NCBI GenBank assembly: GCA_950097015.1
Contig: CATNEN010000038.1
Location: forward strand, 16,760,001-16,824,000
DNA length: 64,000 bases
Source of the DNA: Macrostomum hystrix
Lineage: Eukaryota; Platyhelminthes; Macrostomidae
Reading direction: 5' to 3'
The translations under genes were made by a program, and so were the position numbers. The notes beneath the pieces were generated by a model. That model was not told the DNA's origin. It made no database searches and was given only the letters and a program-made list of their open reading frames with translations. The first letter of the stretch is position 1. Each line of letters opens with the position of its first letter. This document shows positions 21,797-34,000 of the stretch, piece by piece.

Positions 21797-22440
21797 GTCC
21801 GCTGCAGCCTGTCTACTGAGCTTGCAGTAGAGTTGTTTTAGTTAATTTTTTTACTTTCTGTGTCGAGCAGTGCTATTTTTCTGACAATCCCTATTTTAAT
21901 TTTAACCTAGCGACAAAAACTGCAAATCAAAGCGCGCTTGTGATTTGATAAGAGAATGCCTTTGGCAAGAAATATTCTTGCTGAATAGTTGCTGATATGG
22001 CTCCCCAATTCCCTGGAGTTGAGCAGAGAATAGTTAACAGCAACAGCTGCACTGGCGGCACAGATTAGGCCAGTGCGAGAAGAGACGAGAGAGAGACAAG
22101 AAATCGAGTACCCATTGGATCTGCAGTTCTGAGAAATCTACTCAAATTTTCTTCACTCCAATGCTGGCCTAAGAATGCTGTTTTTGTTCGAATTTAATTG
22201 ATACGAACAAGCCTTCTCGTGAATCAGATTTTTTTCTAATAAAATTAATATAATTTCAGATTTAGGTTTTTAAAACGTCACTTAACAGTCCCGAAGTCTG
22301 GCCTGATTGAGTGATAAGGGTCTGGACCTAAAACTGTTTGTTTCAATTCATTTCTCAATCGGTTAATTAAGTGAGTAATTTCTTACGATTGTGGTCAGTG
22401 CACTTAATTCTTTTGTGTTTCAGTTTACTTAGCTATAAAA
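21797..22440. other. Innexin B upstream region
   Basis: Presumed promoter and 5' UTR side of innexin B. No core promoter element could be supported. No repeat was recognised. Confidence 0.35.
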
Positions 22441-22695
22441 TGGGTACTGGCTTCCTCGATCGGAAGTCTATGGACTGAACAGCTGTACACAGCCTTTAGA
22501 GACTTTAGAGCGGCTGCGCCTTTGACTGTACATCACACCCAACTAGTGTGATTTCTATTATACACAGGACGTCGAGCTGTGAATCACCTGAATCACCTGA
22601 CGATGAGAAAGTACACTTATTGTGAGTGTGCGCCAGCGTTAGCTGTGCGTGTGTGCTCAGGAGTCTGCGGAACCGACAGAATTGTCGTATACTCA
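22441..22695 (+). mobile_element. SINE-2 fragment followed by SINE-1 fragment
   Basis: 22441-22560 matches the SINE-2 body (TATGGACTGAACAGCTGTAC, CAGCCTTTAGA). 22570-22695 matches the SINE-1 3' half (CCTGACGATGAGAAAGT, GTGTGTGCTCAGGAGTC, GACAGAATTG). Both are truncated and diverged. Confidence 0.65.
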
Positions 22696-23001
22696 CTGGC
22701 TCCCGGTTTTGATGAATTGAGTCTTTAGTGTATTCGTAATTGTTTCTAGACATTTTCGTCTATAGACTTAAGCCTTGGGTAAACCTTAAGTGAGATAAAA
22801 ATAAATCATTACACAATTATGGCGGTCATTAATAAATAAATTCATCTCAACCATCTCAAGTCTTGACCATCCTTGAAAGTAGGACTACCAAGCCAATATG
22901 CCGCCCGTTTTTTACCAAGGTGGGAATTCCTTGGTAAAAGTTTTTACTGCTAATGGCCGCTGACTTGAAATCTCCCTTTACCGTAATATAAAATAAGCGG
23001 T

Positions 23002-24041
23002 CATTGACGAATGGTTTGGATATTAGTAGCTGATCAGTAGTATTAGTAGTAGTAGATTAGTAGTATAGCTTTTGCCATTCAATCTCAGTGTTTTGTCATT
23101 CATACTCAGCCCCCATAGAATTAATCCAGCCAGTTGGTGCGGTTTGGCCCATAAACTATCGCTCTGTGCCATTCAATCTCAGGTTTTATCATTCAAACTC
23201 AGGCTTTAATGTAGAGAAGGAATGTGGATAAGGAATGAACAGGTTATTATTCCTCAGCTCGGCTCATGTAACACAGGACCGAAAAACAGACTTGTTAAAC
23301 TTGTTAAACATAATGCAGTTCATACACATTAAAAGTCAAACACCTCTAGCATCATAGTGAGGAACATACGGATTTGAGCGGAATTGTTAAAGTCTTGGAT
23401 CAGAACAATGACTCAGAGAAAAGGAATTTGCATAATGCACCGTGGATACAGTCGGCTGCAGGCAATCTCCCAGTTTGCGGCCTTCAGAGGCGTCAGAGTG
23501 TCCAGTGCAGCGTGGCCCAGGCGCTCCATGTAAGCATATGGCCCATGTAAGTTGGGCCATGTAAGCAAATGCAATGGAAGAAAATTGTAATTTAGCTGTC
23601 TTTTGGAGGACTGCGTTTGAGATACCGAGCTTATAAAGCCTGAGTTTGAATGACAAAACTCGAGATTGAATGGCACAGAGCGATAGTTTATGGGCCAAAC
23701 CGCGCCAACTGGCTGGATTAATTCTATGGGGGCTGAGTATGAATGACAAAACTCGAGATTGAATGGCACAGAGCGATAGTTTATGGGCCAAACCGCGCCA
23801 ACTGGCTGGATTAATTCTATGGGGCTGAGTATGAATGACAAAACACTGAGATTGAATGGCAAAAGCTATATCAGTAGCTGAGACAATAAAATCCAGGATT
23901 TACCATAGACAGCGTCCAATAATGAGCTCTTTGTGTTAACCCGTTTTGTTGACAAAAATACAATTATCCAACCGTCAGCGTGCACATAATGGTGTATTTT
24001 TGCACACTGTCTATGGTAAATGTCCAAACCATTCGTCAATG
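23002..24041. repeat. Roughly 1-kb foldback element with duplicated right arm
   Basis: Outer ends CATTGACGAATGGTTTGGA (23002-23020) and its exact complement (24023-24041). Inner left arm 23072-23210 (GCCATTCAATCTCAG, CCCATAGAATTAATCCAGCC, GGCCCATAAACTATCGCTCT) pairs with 23628-23875. The right arm contains the same roughly 92-bp block twice in tandem. A smaller foldback (23898-24021) is inserted into the right arm, separating it from the outer end. Confidence 0.85.
23898..24021. mobile_element. Small foldback inserted in the 23-24 kb element
   Basis: A 124-bp segment bounded by ATTTACCATAGACAG and its exact reverse complement CTGTCTATGGTAAAT (15 bp). A hydrolysable-looking symmetry continues inside in patches (GTGTATTTTTGCACA against TGACAAAAATACA). 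It carries the CCATAGAC motif. Confidence 0.75.
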
Positions 24042-24046
24042 TGATA

Positions 24047-24110
24047 GAAGCACGGCTTTCTCAGTCCTAGGCGTTTCTGCACTCAAAAGCCGTGTGCTAT
24101 CTCTCCATTA
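24047..24110. repeat. Short inverted repeat
   Basis: AGCACGGCTTT at the left and AAAGCCGTGTGCT at the right form a stem with a loop of about 35 bases. It lies immediately beside the 1-kb foldback. It is not followed by a T run and is not taken as a terminator. Confidence 0.55.
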
Positions 24111-24460
24111 ATGAAACTTTCCAGACCGCTTATGAGGCGTTTTTGTCTATGATCAAGACATGTGGTTGAGAGGAATGGTAGATTATATAGTTATGTTATG
24201 GCCATTATTTAACGCCGAAACATGCTATATAATTGCATTGTATATATAGCATACCAGTAGCCAATTATAATTTTTATTTGAGTTAAGCAATGACAACTTT
24301 TGTCATTGTAAGGCTTCAGCAACGTATTATGGTATAAACGATCACTCAGCGATAATGGCATGTCTATGGCACAAACTGCGCCAATCCGCCATGAGCCAGA
24401 AGCTGACAAAATTTGGACGCTTATATTTGTTTCTTTTCAATTATCAATTAAAGTATTTTA

Positions 24461-24697
24461 CCAACTGGTAAAAGCATTATAAGGCTTCAGGCCATAGACA
24501 AATCAACTCCCCCTATAACGCCGTTGCTTGTCGACCGACAGCCGCCAGATAGCGTTATAGGGGGAGTTGATTTGTCTATGACCTGAAGCCTTATAATGCT
24601 TTTACCGGTTGGCTGCCTCGCAGTTAATGGCGATTACGATCTCGGCGCTACGCGCCTCGATCGACCGCCATTAACTTGCTCGGCACCCAACCGGTAA
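24461..24697. repeat. Double foldback palindrome
   Basis: A 61-bp arm 24461-24521 (ACTGGTAAAAGCATTATAAG, GGCCATAGACAAATCAACTC) is matched in inverse at 24552-24612. The right end of that arm (TACCGGTTGG) is reused as the left end of a second hairpin closing at 24687-24697 (CCAACCGGTA), with inner arms GCAGTTAATGGCG and CGCCATTAACTTGC. The design of two linked hairpins recalls 7288-7811. Confidence 0.9.
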
Positions 24698-24719
24698 AGT
24701 TCCATTATAATACTCTTGC

Positions 24720-25736
24720 GTATATGTACAATGACAATAAAGTGAAAGGCCTTTGATTCGACTACAACCGTGCAATACTGATCGTAATACCAACAGTGCA
24801 TGATTTTTTTAGAACATTATTTTTTCATTATGTTTCACCCTTCTATAATATGTAGCCTTGTAAAGTTAGAGTCTTAACTGGGAAGAATTCCACAAAAGAT
24901 GCATGGTACCCTTAGAATGCCTCGAGGACGAGAGACAATTGGATCGGGGGAGTGAGACACACCACACAATGGCGCTAACTATATTGATAAGTATTTATAA
25001 ATGCCTAGAGCTTGTAAAATACTAACTCAAGGGCTCCTTCCTAGCAAAAGTTCTTTCCCAAAGATAAGCCGAGCTGCACGTGGCTGTCGCGGTGCCAGAT
25101 ATCAGTAGGCCATTGTTAGGAGCTGGATAGAAATACCATTCAAGCGATAAAACATGCGAGTCCAATTCGGAAGATTTTTTTAGCTAAATAAATGTGCTTG
25201 ATAAAGTTATATTTCATATGGTTTGCAGGAGTGTTTGAACTCAATTGAATAGTAATCAAGTGGAAGTATAATAAGATTTTACAAGGTATTCATACTTTAA
25301 CTAAACAAAAAAATATCGTGTGCAGTTAACAGTTACTCCAGTTATTTTGAGTCACTTTATAAAATGTTAAAAGTTCCGATTAAACAAACGTGTTAGTTTT
25401 AAAATTCGTTAAAGAAAACACAAATGCACTTATTACGCGAAAAAGAAGATTAATATATGCTTAATCCGAAAAATAAAAATTATAGAAGGTAAACATCAAG
25501 GCAAGTAGATTATTATTCTGGTCAGAGATTAAAAATTCTAAAATACAAAAGTAAAGAAAATAATATCACTCGCAATCGACGCTGTAAAATATCCCAATTT
25601 GCAGCACAAAATAGTGGATCATTTCCTGCAAACATACTTTATGTATTGTTTAGTAATGGACATTTTTTAGTTATTTGGCCGTTTTAACTTAGTCAGCATA
25701 GCGTGTAACAGCAGGCACAGGTGAGCGCACAATATG
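24720..25736. other. Intergenic AT-rich sequence, dynein 3' flank
   Basis: Lies downstream of the dynein stop codon (minus strand), so it should hold its 3' UTR. No gene, RNA or repeat was recognised. Confidence 0.4.
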
Positions 25737-28068
25737 CTAGGTATCCAACTGGCACAATGCGCATACACCGCGGTTTATCCAGTGCGTCGCCTCCCTGTCC
25801 GTTGGCAGCTCGATGCAGAGCAGAAAGTTTGTCGAGTGGCCCGTTGTTGATAGCACTCCGCGACGAATCAAAGTTTTATAGACTGCAAAATTATAGTCAG
25901 TTGTCAAATTCGACTTAGTTGATTTGAATTCGAGAAAAAAAAGTTTTCTCAAGCATCTCTAAAGCCTTTCTCACCTGGGCAAGAGTAAGTAGCCTTGCTA
26001 CCGTCAGCAGACGAATTTGACTCAGACTTCTTGGCTGGCACAAACCAGATCACTGGCAGCTCAACGAATAGAATCTTGGAATTGGACTCTGCCAGAGAGT
26101 GTGTCTCAATGCACCACCTGGCCCCCTCCAGGAATAGGCCCCTCACATAAGCTCCGATTGGCTGCAAGGATTCGCGATATTACCAATAAATCAAAAGTAC
26201 ATTTCAATTTGGTATTGCAATTTTATACGTACCGGCGGATCCACTGAGTCGACCTGTGATCCAAGCTTGGTAACCTGAAAGTTCAGCGTCAGATGGTCGA
26301 TGGGTATCTGGTTGGTCCTGGCAAAGTTCTGCAGCACACCAGACAGGAAGGACTGGGTGAAGTAGAACCCGCTGATCCAGAAGACTGACGGCGTCCCTGT
26401 TTCGATCCACGTCTAAAAATTTATGAGAATAATTAGAACTACATGCCAACTAATGTATCTACACTCTACAGTAACTCTTTCTTGACGACTAATTTAACTT
26501 CACAGATTTAGAAACTTTCTCGTCGGGGTGAATTTCATTACGTAACCATGTCGGCTATCATTTTTTACTATTTTGGTTTGACTAAATTGTTAATTTTTTC
26601 TTTTTAGAACCAATGTGGATTCGCCAAAGAAGTTCATACAGATAATAATTTAATAATAATTGATTACACCCGTCCCAATCGGGCCAGATGAGCAGCCGAC
26701 AGCACAGCCGCAGCTATCGCGCGTCGCATCTGAAGGCTGCGTACAGCTGTTCAGTCCATGGACTGGGGGGACGCCACACCCACCTTCAATTATCCCAGCT
26801 GATGCTGCAGGTACCCATAACAGCTGGGTGAACTGAAGCAATGCAGAGTTAAGTGTCTTGCTAAAGTACACAAATTGTTTCAGTGGAGTCGGGAATCGAA
26901 CCCCCGACCTTCAAGTCGTGAGTTCGACGCCCTAACCACTAGGCTACAACGTCTCAACCTCTTAGATTATATTGAAATCTTTCGTAATAGCTTGAGTATT
27001 CTTAACGACAAATTTAATTTTACTTAATTTACGAGGCTCAAACGTATTTTACTTTTTATATCCAAAACTTTCTTGGCAGTATGACTCAGAAACTAGAAAA
27101 TTAAAAACACACCTGAAAGAAGACGATTCTGTGCAGCAAGTCGGTGATGTAGCTTCCCAGAGGCTTGAGGGACGGGTAGCTCTTTTCAAGCCACATCTGC
27201 GGTATCTTGCCCAAGAGCATGTTGTCAAACACTTCTTCCAGCTCGGCTGACAGAATGATCAGGCCCTTGATGGCCTTCAGCAAGTTCTTCAACGACTCGC
27301 TGATCACATTGATAAGTACATTGAAGCGGATGAGCTCCTGAATTAGCACAGTGTTCATGCTTTCCTCGTACAGAACTGGATGCTTCAACTGAAAATGAGC
27401 CATGAGAATTGAAGTTGATACCGGTAATTAACTTTCGCTGTATTAGATAATCTACACCCAATTATTTACGGAAATTTTTTATGACTTCTGTCTTTGGTTT
27501 TTTTAGTTTTGTGTGACTCCATTGACACGCACCTGCGCCTCGTCCACATTAAATAGTCTGGGCAGCTTGGCAAGAATCTCGGAGCTAATCTCCTCAATCA
27601 GCTGCTGGCTGTCGGAGGCACCGGCTACTTCGCGTGGCAGCGTCTTGAGGATCTGGTTGAACAGCTGGCTAGTTTCATTTTGCTCCTTGGTGATGTCGGC
27701 GTTGTCATGGAGACCGAAAATCTGATGGATAGCATTGGTTGAATGTGGCTAAGTCCATAACAAAGATCCTTACAAATGAGACCCTAGTGCAATATAACTT
27801 AGCGTACATCGGGTCTCGGGTTCATTGGCAGCTGCTTGATGTGCTCTAGACAGGAATCGAACTCGGTGCTGACTGGCAGTCCATAGAGACCACTGTCAGT
27901 GAACTTGTACCCGGGATCGCTCAGCAGCTGGTGATTGTAGAACTTGCCTAGAAGGCTCATGATAAGACGCCGGTCCATGCTGTCAGAGACCCGACCGCCG
28001 TAGTTGCACTCACCGGCCAGGTAGGACAGGGCGTCTAGCGGGGGCTCGGCGTAGTCACACACGAACAT
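25737..28068 (-). CDS. Dynein exons 37-42: C-terminal domain and stop
   Basis: Residues about 3820-4231. Exon 37 carries [18 protein letters not shown]. Exons 38-39 are the helical C-terminal regulatory part ([20 protein letters not shown]). Exon 40 has [20 protein letters not shown] and [10 protein letters not shown]. Exon 41 has [14 protein letters not shown] and [10 protein letters not shown], then a Ser/Glu/Lys-rich linker. Exon 42 ends [19 protein letters not shown], then [15 protein letters not shown] and a stop at 25737-25739. The end matches axonemal single-headed dyneins in length and motif, so the 3' end is complete. Confidence 0.95.
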
Positions 28069-31000
28069 CTTCCAATACGAAAGAGGATAAGATAACTTTC
28101 TTGAGTTATTCCTCAAGGAAATCGTTAACAGTGGAAAGACGACGGGAGTTCTTCAAATACTCACATTTATCTTTTTTCTATATCTCCTAAAAAATATTCA
28201 AACAATCGCCATGAAAATGCAGCTAGAGCACGGGCCAAATTTTTCCGCTCTATCTGTTGAAACAACTTCCAGAATCACAAATCATTGGCATTGTCGAGAT
28301 ATTCAGTGATTCTCGTCGGGGTGTCTTGCGGCAAAAACCACCAATATCTATAGACATAATCTTCCAGCTCACAAAATGTCATCATGCAACCATGTCGGCT
28401 ATCAGTTTTTACTATTTTGGATTGATTAAAGCGTTTATTTTTTCATTTTTGACTAATATAGATTCGCCATCGAGGTTCATATAGAGAAGTATTAGCTGTC
28501 CTTGTCACCAGGGTCTTCGAGAAGAATCACTGAATATATCGACGATGCTGACATCGGACGGCATTGAAAGTTGGTTCATCGTAAAGGGCGGAAAATCTGG
28601 AATTATATGGTGGAGTTATATTGGGAGCTATTGGGAAGTAGGCAGTGGGTATTTGAGCTACCGCCGTGGTCTTTCCCCAGGGGAGAAATACGCTCGTGGC
28701 GAGTTGCTTCTACTGTTAAGTTATTGCCATTCATTTTCACTGAATGCTTTTTACGACTCGTGTCGTTTGTCTACGATGCCTCGAAACTCACGTGCAACTG
28801 TCGGCAGGAGATCTGCAGGTCCGAGTCGTTGAACTCGTACGGGATGTTCCAGCCAAGCGGACCGTACTTGCGACGCTCTTGAATCAGCGCGTGGAAGAAG
28901 CACAAGCCGTAGAGCAGTTTCCGGAACACCTCCGGCTTGTTGCAGGTGTCGTAGAAGGACGCATCGTTGATTGGATGGCTCTGGTATGAGCGCAGCAGGT
29001 TAGACCGCAAATTCATCGGAGTTTCATTAGTCATTTTCACCGCTCGCTGCAGAATGCTGACGGGAAAGTCCGGTGTGGGGTAGCTGGTCAGCCACAGTCG
29101 GAACTCTTTGTGCAGCCGCTCAGCGTTGGCGATCAGGAAGTCACAGATCTTCTCGAGCTCAGGCAGCCAGGACACAGCCAGGTGGCAGTTCTGCAGCACC
29201 ACCCAGCTGCCTGTCTTGATTGCCTGAAGGTGTTCAACGGTAGAGGTAAAATAAGGTAAAAAGGTAAAATAAGCAAACGCATTTTTATAAGCGTAATTTG
29301 AGTAGTACTGATGTTCTTACTCACCTCTTCAATCATGACGGCAGCCTTAACACCCTGGCCCTGACCCAGGCTGATAGTGTTCACCTGAATCGCTTTAGTA
29401 GTCTCGGAGCCTGAAGATTTTTTAGATTGGTCGCTTTTTAATAATCAAACTGAACTCAATTTCCCACCTATTGACTTAAACCTCGAAAATAAGATCCACT
29501 TCGCAATAGACTACTCATAGTAAATTAAAATTCGATTCTAGACTAACTGATCAAATTTCTTGGTTTGAGCGTGGCGGAGGACTCAAGCGGAATCGACTCA
29601 CCATCGTCAGCCTGAGTATTCGGCTCGGAGCACCTTCGAGCAGTGCTCAAATCCTTGGCAAATTTGAACAGGCTGTGCAGCGGATCCAGGCCCGGACTCA
29701 GCACCATGAGCAGGGGAATCTCCGGTGTCGAGTCCGCGAAGCTCACCTCCAAGTCGAACGCGGGCGGATCGACAAATGTCCGGCCCATCTCAGCGTCGAT
29801 CAGGTTGAAGATGGCCGGGATGATCTTGTCCGGGCGAAGGCAGCGCAGGATAATCAGGCGCTCCAGGAATGACAGCCGACCTTCGTACGGTGCCGGCAGG
29901 GGCTGCGTGTGCGGCGTCGCCGAGTCGTAGAACGCCTTCCAGTCGGCCTCCTTGAAGCCAGGAAAATCGGCAAAATTTTTATGATAGGCTGAAGTCAGCC
30001 ACGGTACGACTGTGAATTTTCACAACCTGCTCAAAGCCACGGCCGTACAAATCTTCGAGATCGCATCGAAAGCTAGCTCGACCAGGGTACCCTATTCTGT
30101 TCTGAGTGATTTATAGTCTGTTCTGTTTTGTGTCATCGTCCATTCTGTTTTCCTTCATACTCATCCTGACTGTTCTGACATCCTTCTGGTAGGCGGAAAT
30201 CTCAGCGATCATTCCCTCATCTCCGATACACACAGGTGAGTTTGGTGACCTGGGGTTGTCTCCGGTGCGGGCGACCCTAAGTTATTCGCGTCATTGCCTT
30301 CTTGGGATAATTAACTGCTGTATGATGATCACCAGCTAGACTTTATCATATCCACAGTTGAAGCCAAAGTGAATTTATTAAAAAAAATTCTGTAATAAAT
30401 ATTGACAGGTAATAATTACGCTGAGGAAGTCGAATATCTAACTTCTGCAACCCTCCATTTTTTGTCCACATTTCAAAAGCATTCGCCTCGCCCTAAAATA
30501 AAATATAATACGAGTATTTGAGCCATCCAGTACCCAGGAAGTTATTATCCTTAATCCTTTGATTAAAGCCGTTGACAGCAGCAAAAACTGATGCATTTAG
30601 TGCAGTGAAAAGTATATTAAAGATTTAGGGACAGCAAACGAGATTACGGAAGTGCAAATGTACTAAATAATGCCTGTACTAAAATGTTGAAGGTAATAAA
30701 CGCTGGAGTTCAATTATTTAATTACCCAAATATAATTATGATACAATGACGAACACTGCTACTCAGATCGAATGACCCATGCTGCTACTCAGGTAGAATG
30801 ACTCATACATACTACTCAGGTAAAATGACTAATGCTAATAATTAGGTAAAATGACCAAATACTACTACTCAGATATAATAAAGCACACTTCTATTTAGGT
30901 AGAATGACCCACAATTAATACTCAGGTAGAATGACCCACAATTAATACTCCGTTAGAATGACCAATACTACTACTCAGGTAGAATAACTCGTACTACTAA

Positions 31001-34000
31001 TCAGGTAGGATGATCCATACTACCTAAATAGAATTATCTATCTATTATCTATCTGGCTCATTCTACTCAGGTGAATGAGCCACTTTAATTTACATGCTAT
31101 ATGAGTACATTATAACAATCTATACTCACGTGCTTCCTTATGTGTGCTTTGATTCCCTTTAGACGGCCCATTGTGGACGCGTGGCTGATCTCGGCCCAGT
31201 TCTTGTCGGGCAGCCAGTCAGATAGTGGATTGCCATCCGGTGAGCTGATGGAGACTCCGCCAGTTAATAGGAAGCGCCACTGGGTGTCGTCCAACTTCCC
31301 GCTGTGGTTTGGTTTCAGGGTACATGCAGCAGTGATAGATTAATTGATGAAAATCGAATATTTTCTTCTGACTGGCATGTGGACAAACTACAAAATACTG
31401 TGTTGATCAGCTGAGGGTAAAATTAATCATTTATTATTAATAATTGGGGGTCACTGGCGTGCGGTTAACACGTTTGCCTCTCGCACCAATGTCCCTGAGC
31501 TCGATTCCGCGGCGAAGTCACATTAAATTGGGGCGCAGCCGCCCTTGAGTGCCAACCTCCAAGGCACAGTGCAAATGTACACTGCCTGACGATGAGAAAG
31601 TCAGGGAGGACGTACGCACCCATGTGAGCGTGCGGCTGCGTACAGTATCTGAGTGCGTGTGTGCTCAGGAGTCAGCGAAATGGTAGAATTCTGAATTTCT
31701 CATTGTCAGGTGGTGAACACCGTCACTAGGCCTTTATATTGCATGACAGCCCCTTGAAGCTTTCTCTCCGCGACTGCCCGTCAAACGAATGTGGCCTCGC
31801 CGCGGATTCGAGCTCAGGAACACCTGTTTGTTTGTAACACCTGCCCACATAACCTTCGTCGGCTCCTAGATAATAAATACCAAAGTAAATTCTAAGAATT
31901 ATAAATGCAGGCACCAAAAATCTTACCTGCCCTTGACAATGCCAATGAAGAGAAGGAATGAGAACAATAGTTTGTCCTTCTCAAACAGCGACCTGCACAC
32001 GTTGAGGTACACGCAGACTGTGAAGGACTCGTTGAGGGCCTTGATTCGCTCCTGCAGATCCTGAGACTTCGGGCTGGTCTCAATCGTCTGTAAAGTTTTG
32101 AGAAATTCAGTTTTCTATGGACGCTTTTCTACTTTGTACATAGCTCGTAATTTCCAAATTGAAAACGATTTTAGTAGCACAAACAAACATTTATTGCCAG
32201 TTTGCAAACGACTTGCAGTTTTTGCATGCGAACAACACCATCAAGGGAGTTTATTACCAGAAAAACTGTTTACAAGCCCTCTCTAAAATATAAATTACCT
32301 ATTAAAACAAAAATTAAATAATTATGAAACAGTCTAGCTGCTCAACTTCAACCTGTTTAAAGTTAAAGCTTTTGCTATCAAACAGGCTCTTAGCTTGCAA
32401 CCAATCCTAGGCAGCGTTTCTTGTGTCCGAGGACAGAATATATAGTCGAGTACATCAACATGATCAAACGTTACTAAAGCAGATTCACCGAGCTGTTATT
32501 TCCTCAGCAGACGAGTAAATGATTTCACCAATTGGATTAACACTGATTGCTGTGCTATCAAACAGGCATCTTTGCCGTGGCCTTGGTGAGTGTTTTTGCA
32601 TCTTTGCAACAAGTTTGTTACATAATTTCTGAACAAACGATGACTCCATACCTTCTCTACAAGCTTTAAGAATCCAAGTTTTAAAGTTCAAACTTGGTTG
32701 CGTTGTTGGGGGCACTAGAGTTAAAATATCTCGCGAATGCTAATTGATGCGAGTAGATTGACACAAAAAACTCTTGATTTATGGAACATAGTCATAAATA
32801 CGTGTTGTAAGCTAAGAAACACGATCTCACATATACACCCTTCTTCAAATGTTGGCACTCTTGCCAACAAATTTTTCTGCTGGCTCTCTTACCCTCCTTT
32901 TTGGGGTGGCCAGGTACGCTCACTGCAGGGAACCATTTGTGACACACTAAAAGTGGGGAACGAACCTCGCGCTGGCAGACCGAGACCGGTTTCTGGCTTG
33001 TTTGCCTTCGTCAGTCAGCCATAGCCACACGCAGTCCTCTCCCACCACTCTTAGTGTGCACAGAAGTCTCTTTTAAGCTTGCTATTTTTATGGCGATGCT
33101 TTTTAGTGTTATGTGAGAGATTTGCAGCCAAGTCTTTGCTTTTCTACTGTTGTCAGTAGTTTGAATTGTATCTCTCACACAGTCATTCGATTTGGGATGA
33201 ATTGCCAAGAAGGAATTTTGTACCTAAGGTATTTGGTTGAAATACTCCGTGTTCTTTCCACAGTTTAAGGCTTCTTACAGATTATTAACTAGACAATGAT
33301 GTCTATTTTCTCATTTATCCAGAGGGTTTTTCAATGTGTATATTTTTCCGAGATATATTAGTATTTTTTGTAAAAAACACTTTGTTACTTAATCACTCAC
33401 TGCAGAACGTTCACCCTAACTTAAAAATTGCTAATGTGTTGTTTCATGATTCCAGTGCATACGAAATGTTTCTAAAATGTCTACTTGAAGCAACAAACGA
33501 CAGCGAGTTCAGCAAGACTGCAAGTGCTCAGATTCAGTTCAACGGAAGCTCTACTCAACATTCTAGCAGCCGAATGCGCCAATTCTACTAAGAATGCTAG
33601 TGACAACATTTTGCTAATAAACAATTCCTCTGATGGAAGGAGTGCACTCAACGCAAACTATTTCTTTAGCACTTTTCTAGTGATTCTGCTCGTTAACCTG
33701 TTGATCGGTGTGGCTGTCACTGCATGATCGCCTGCGTTTGTTGCTTTCAATTCCGGACAATGAGACGAATTTCAGTTCGTTGCTAAACACATTTAACCTC
33801 AAGCTTTTTATACATCTGCCTCTCATACTAACTGTCCTAAGCTCGAATCCACGTCGAAGCCATATTTATTTGAGTCCCAGCCGCGGAGAGAAGGCTTTGA
33901 GGCTTGTTGTGTAACTTGAGCTGGAGGGCTAAACCCCAAGGCAAGGTAGGAGTGCACACCGCCTGACAGCGACAAAGTCTAATATACACACCTGTGTTAG

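Noticed and set aside
24047-24110. Transcription terminator hairpin
   Set aside because: There is no T run, and this mechanism does not apply to animal Pol II genes.
33485-33727. Small membrane protein gene in dynein intron 31
   Set aside because: A single short frame with a hydrophobic end; no homology recognised, no splice partners, no codon bias.
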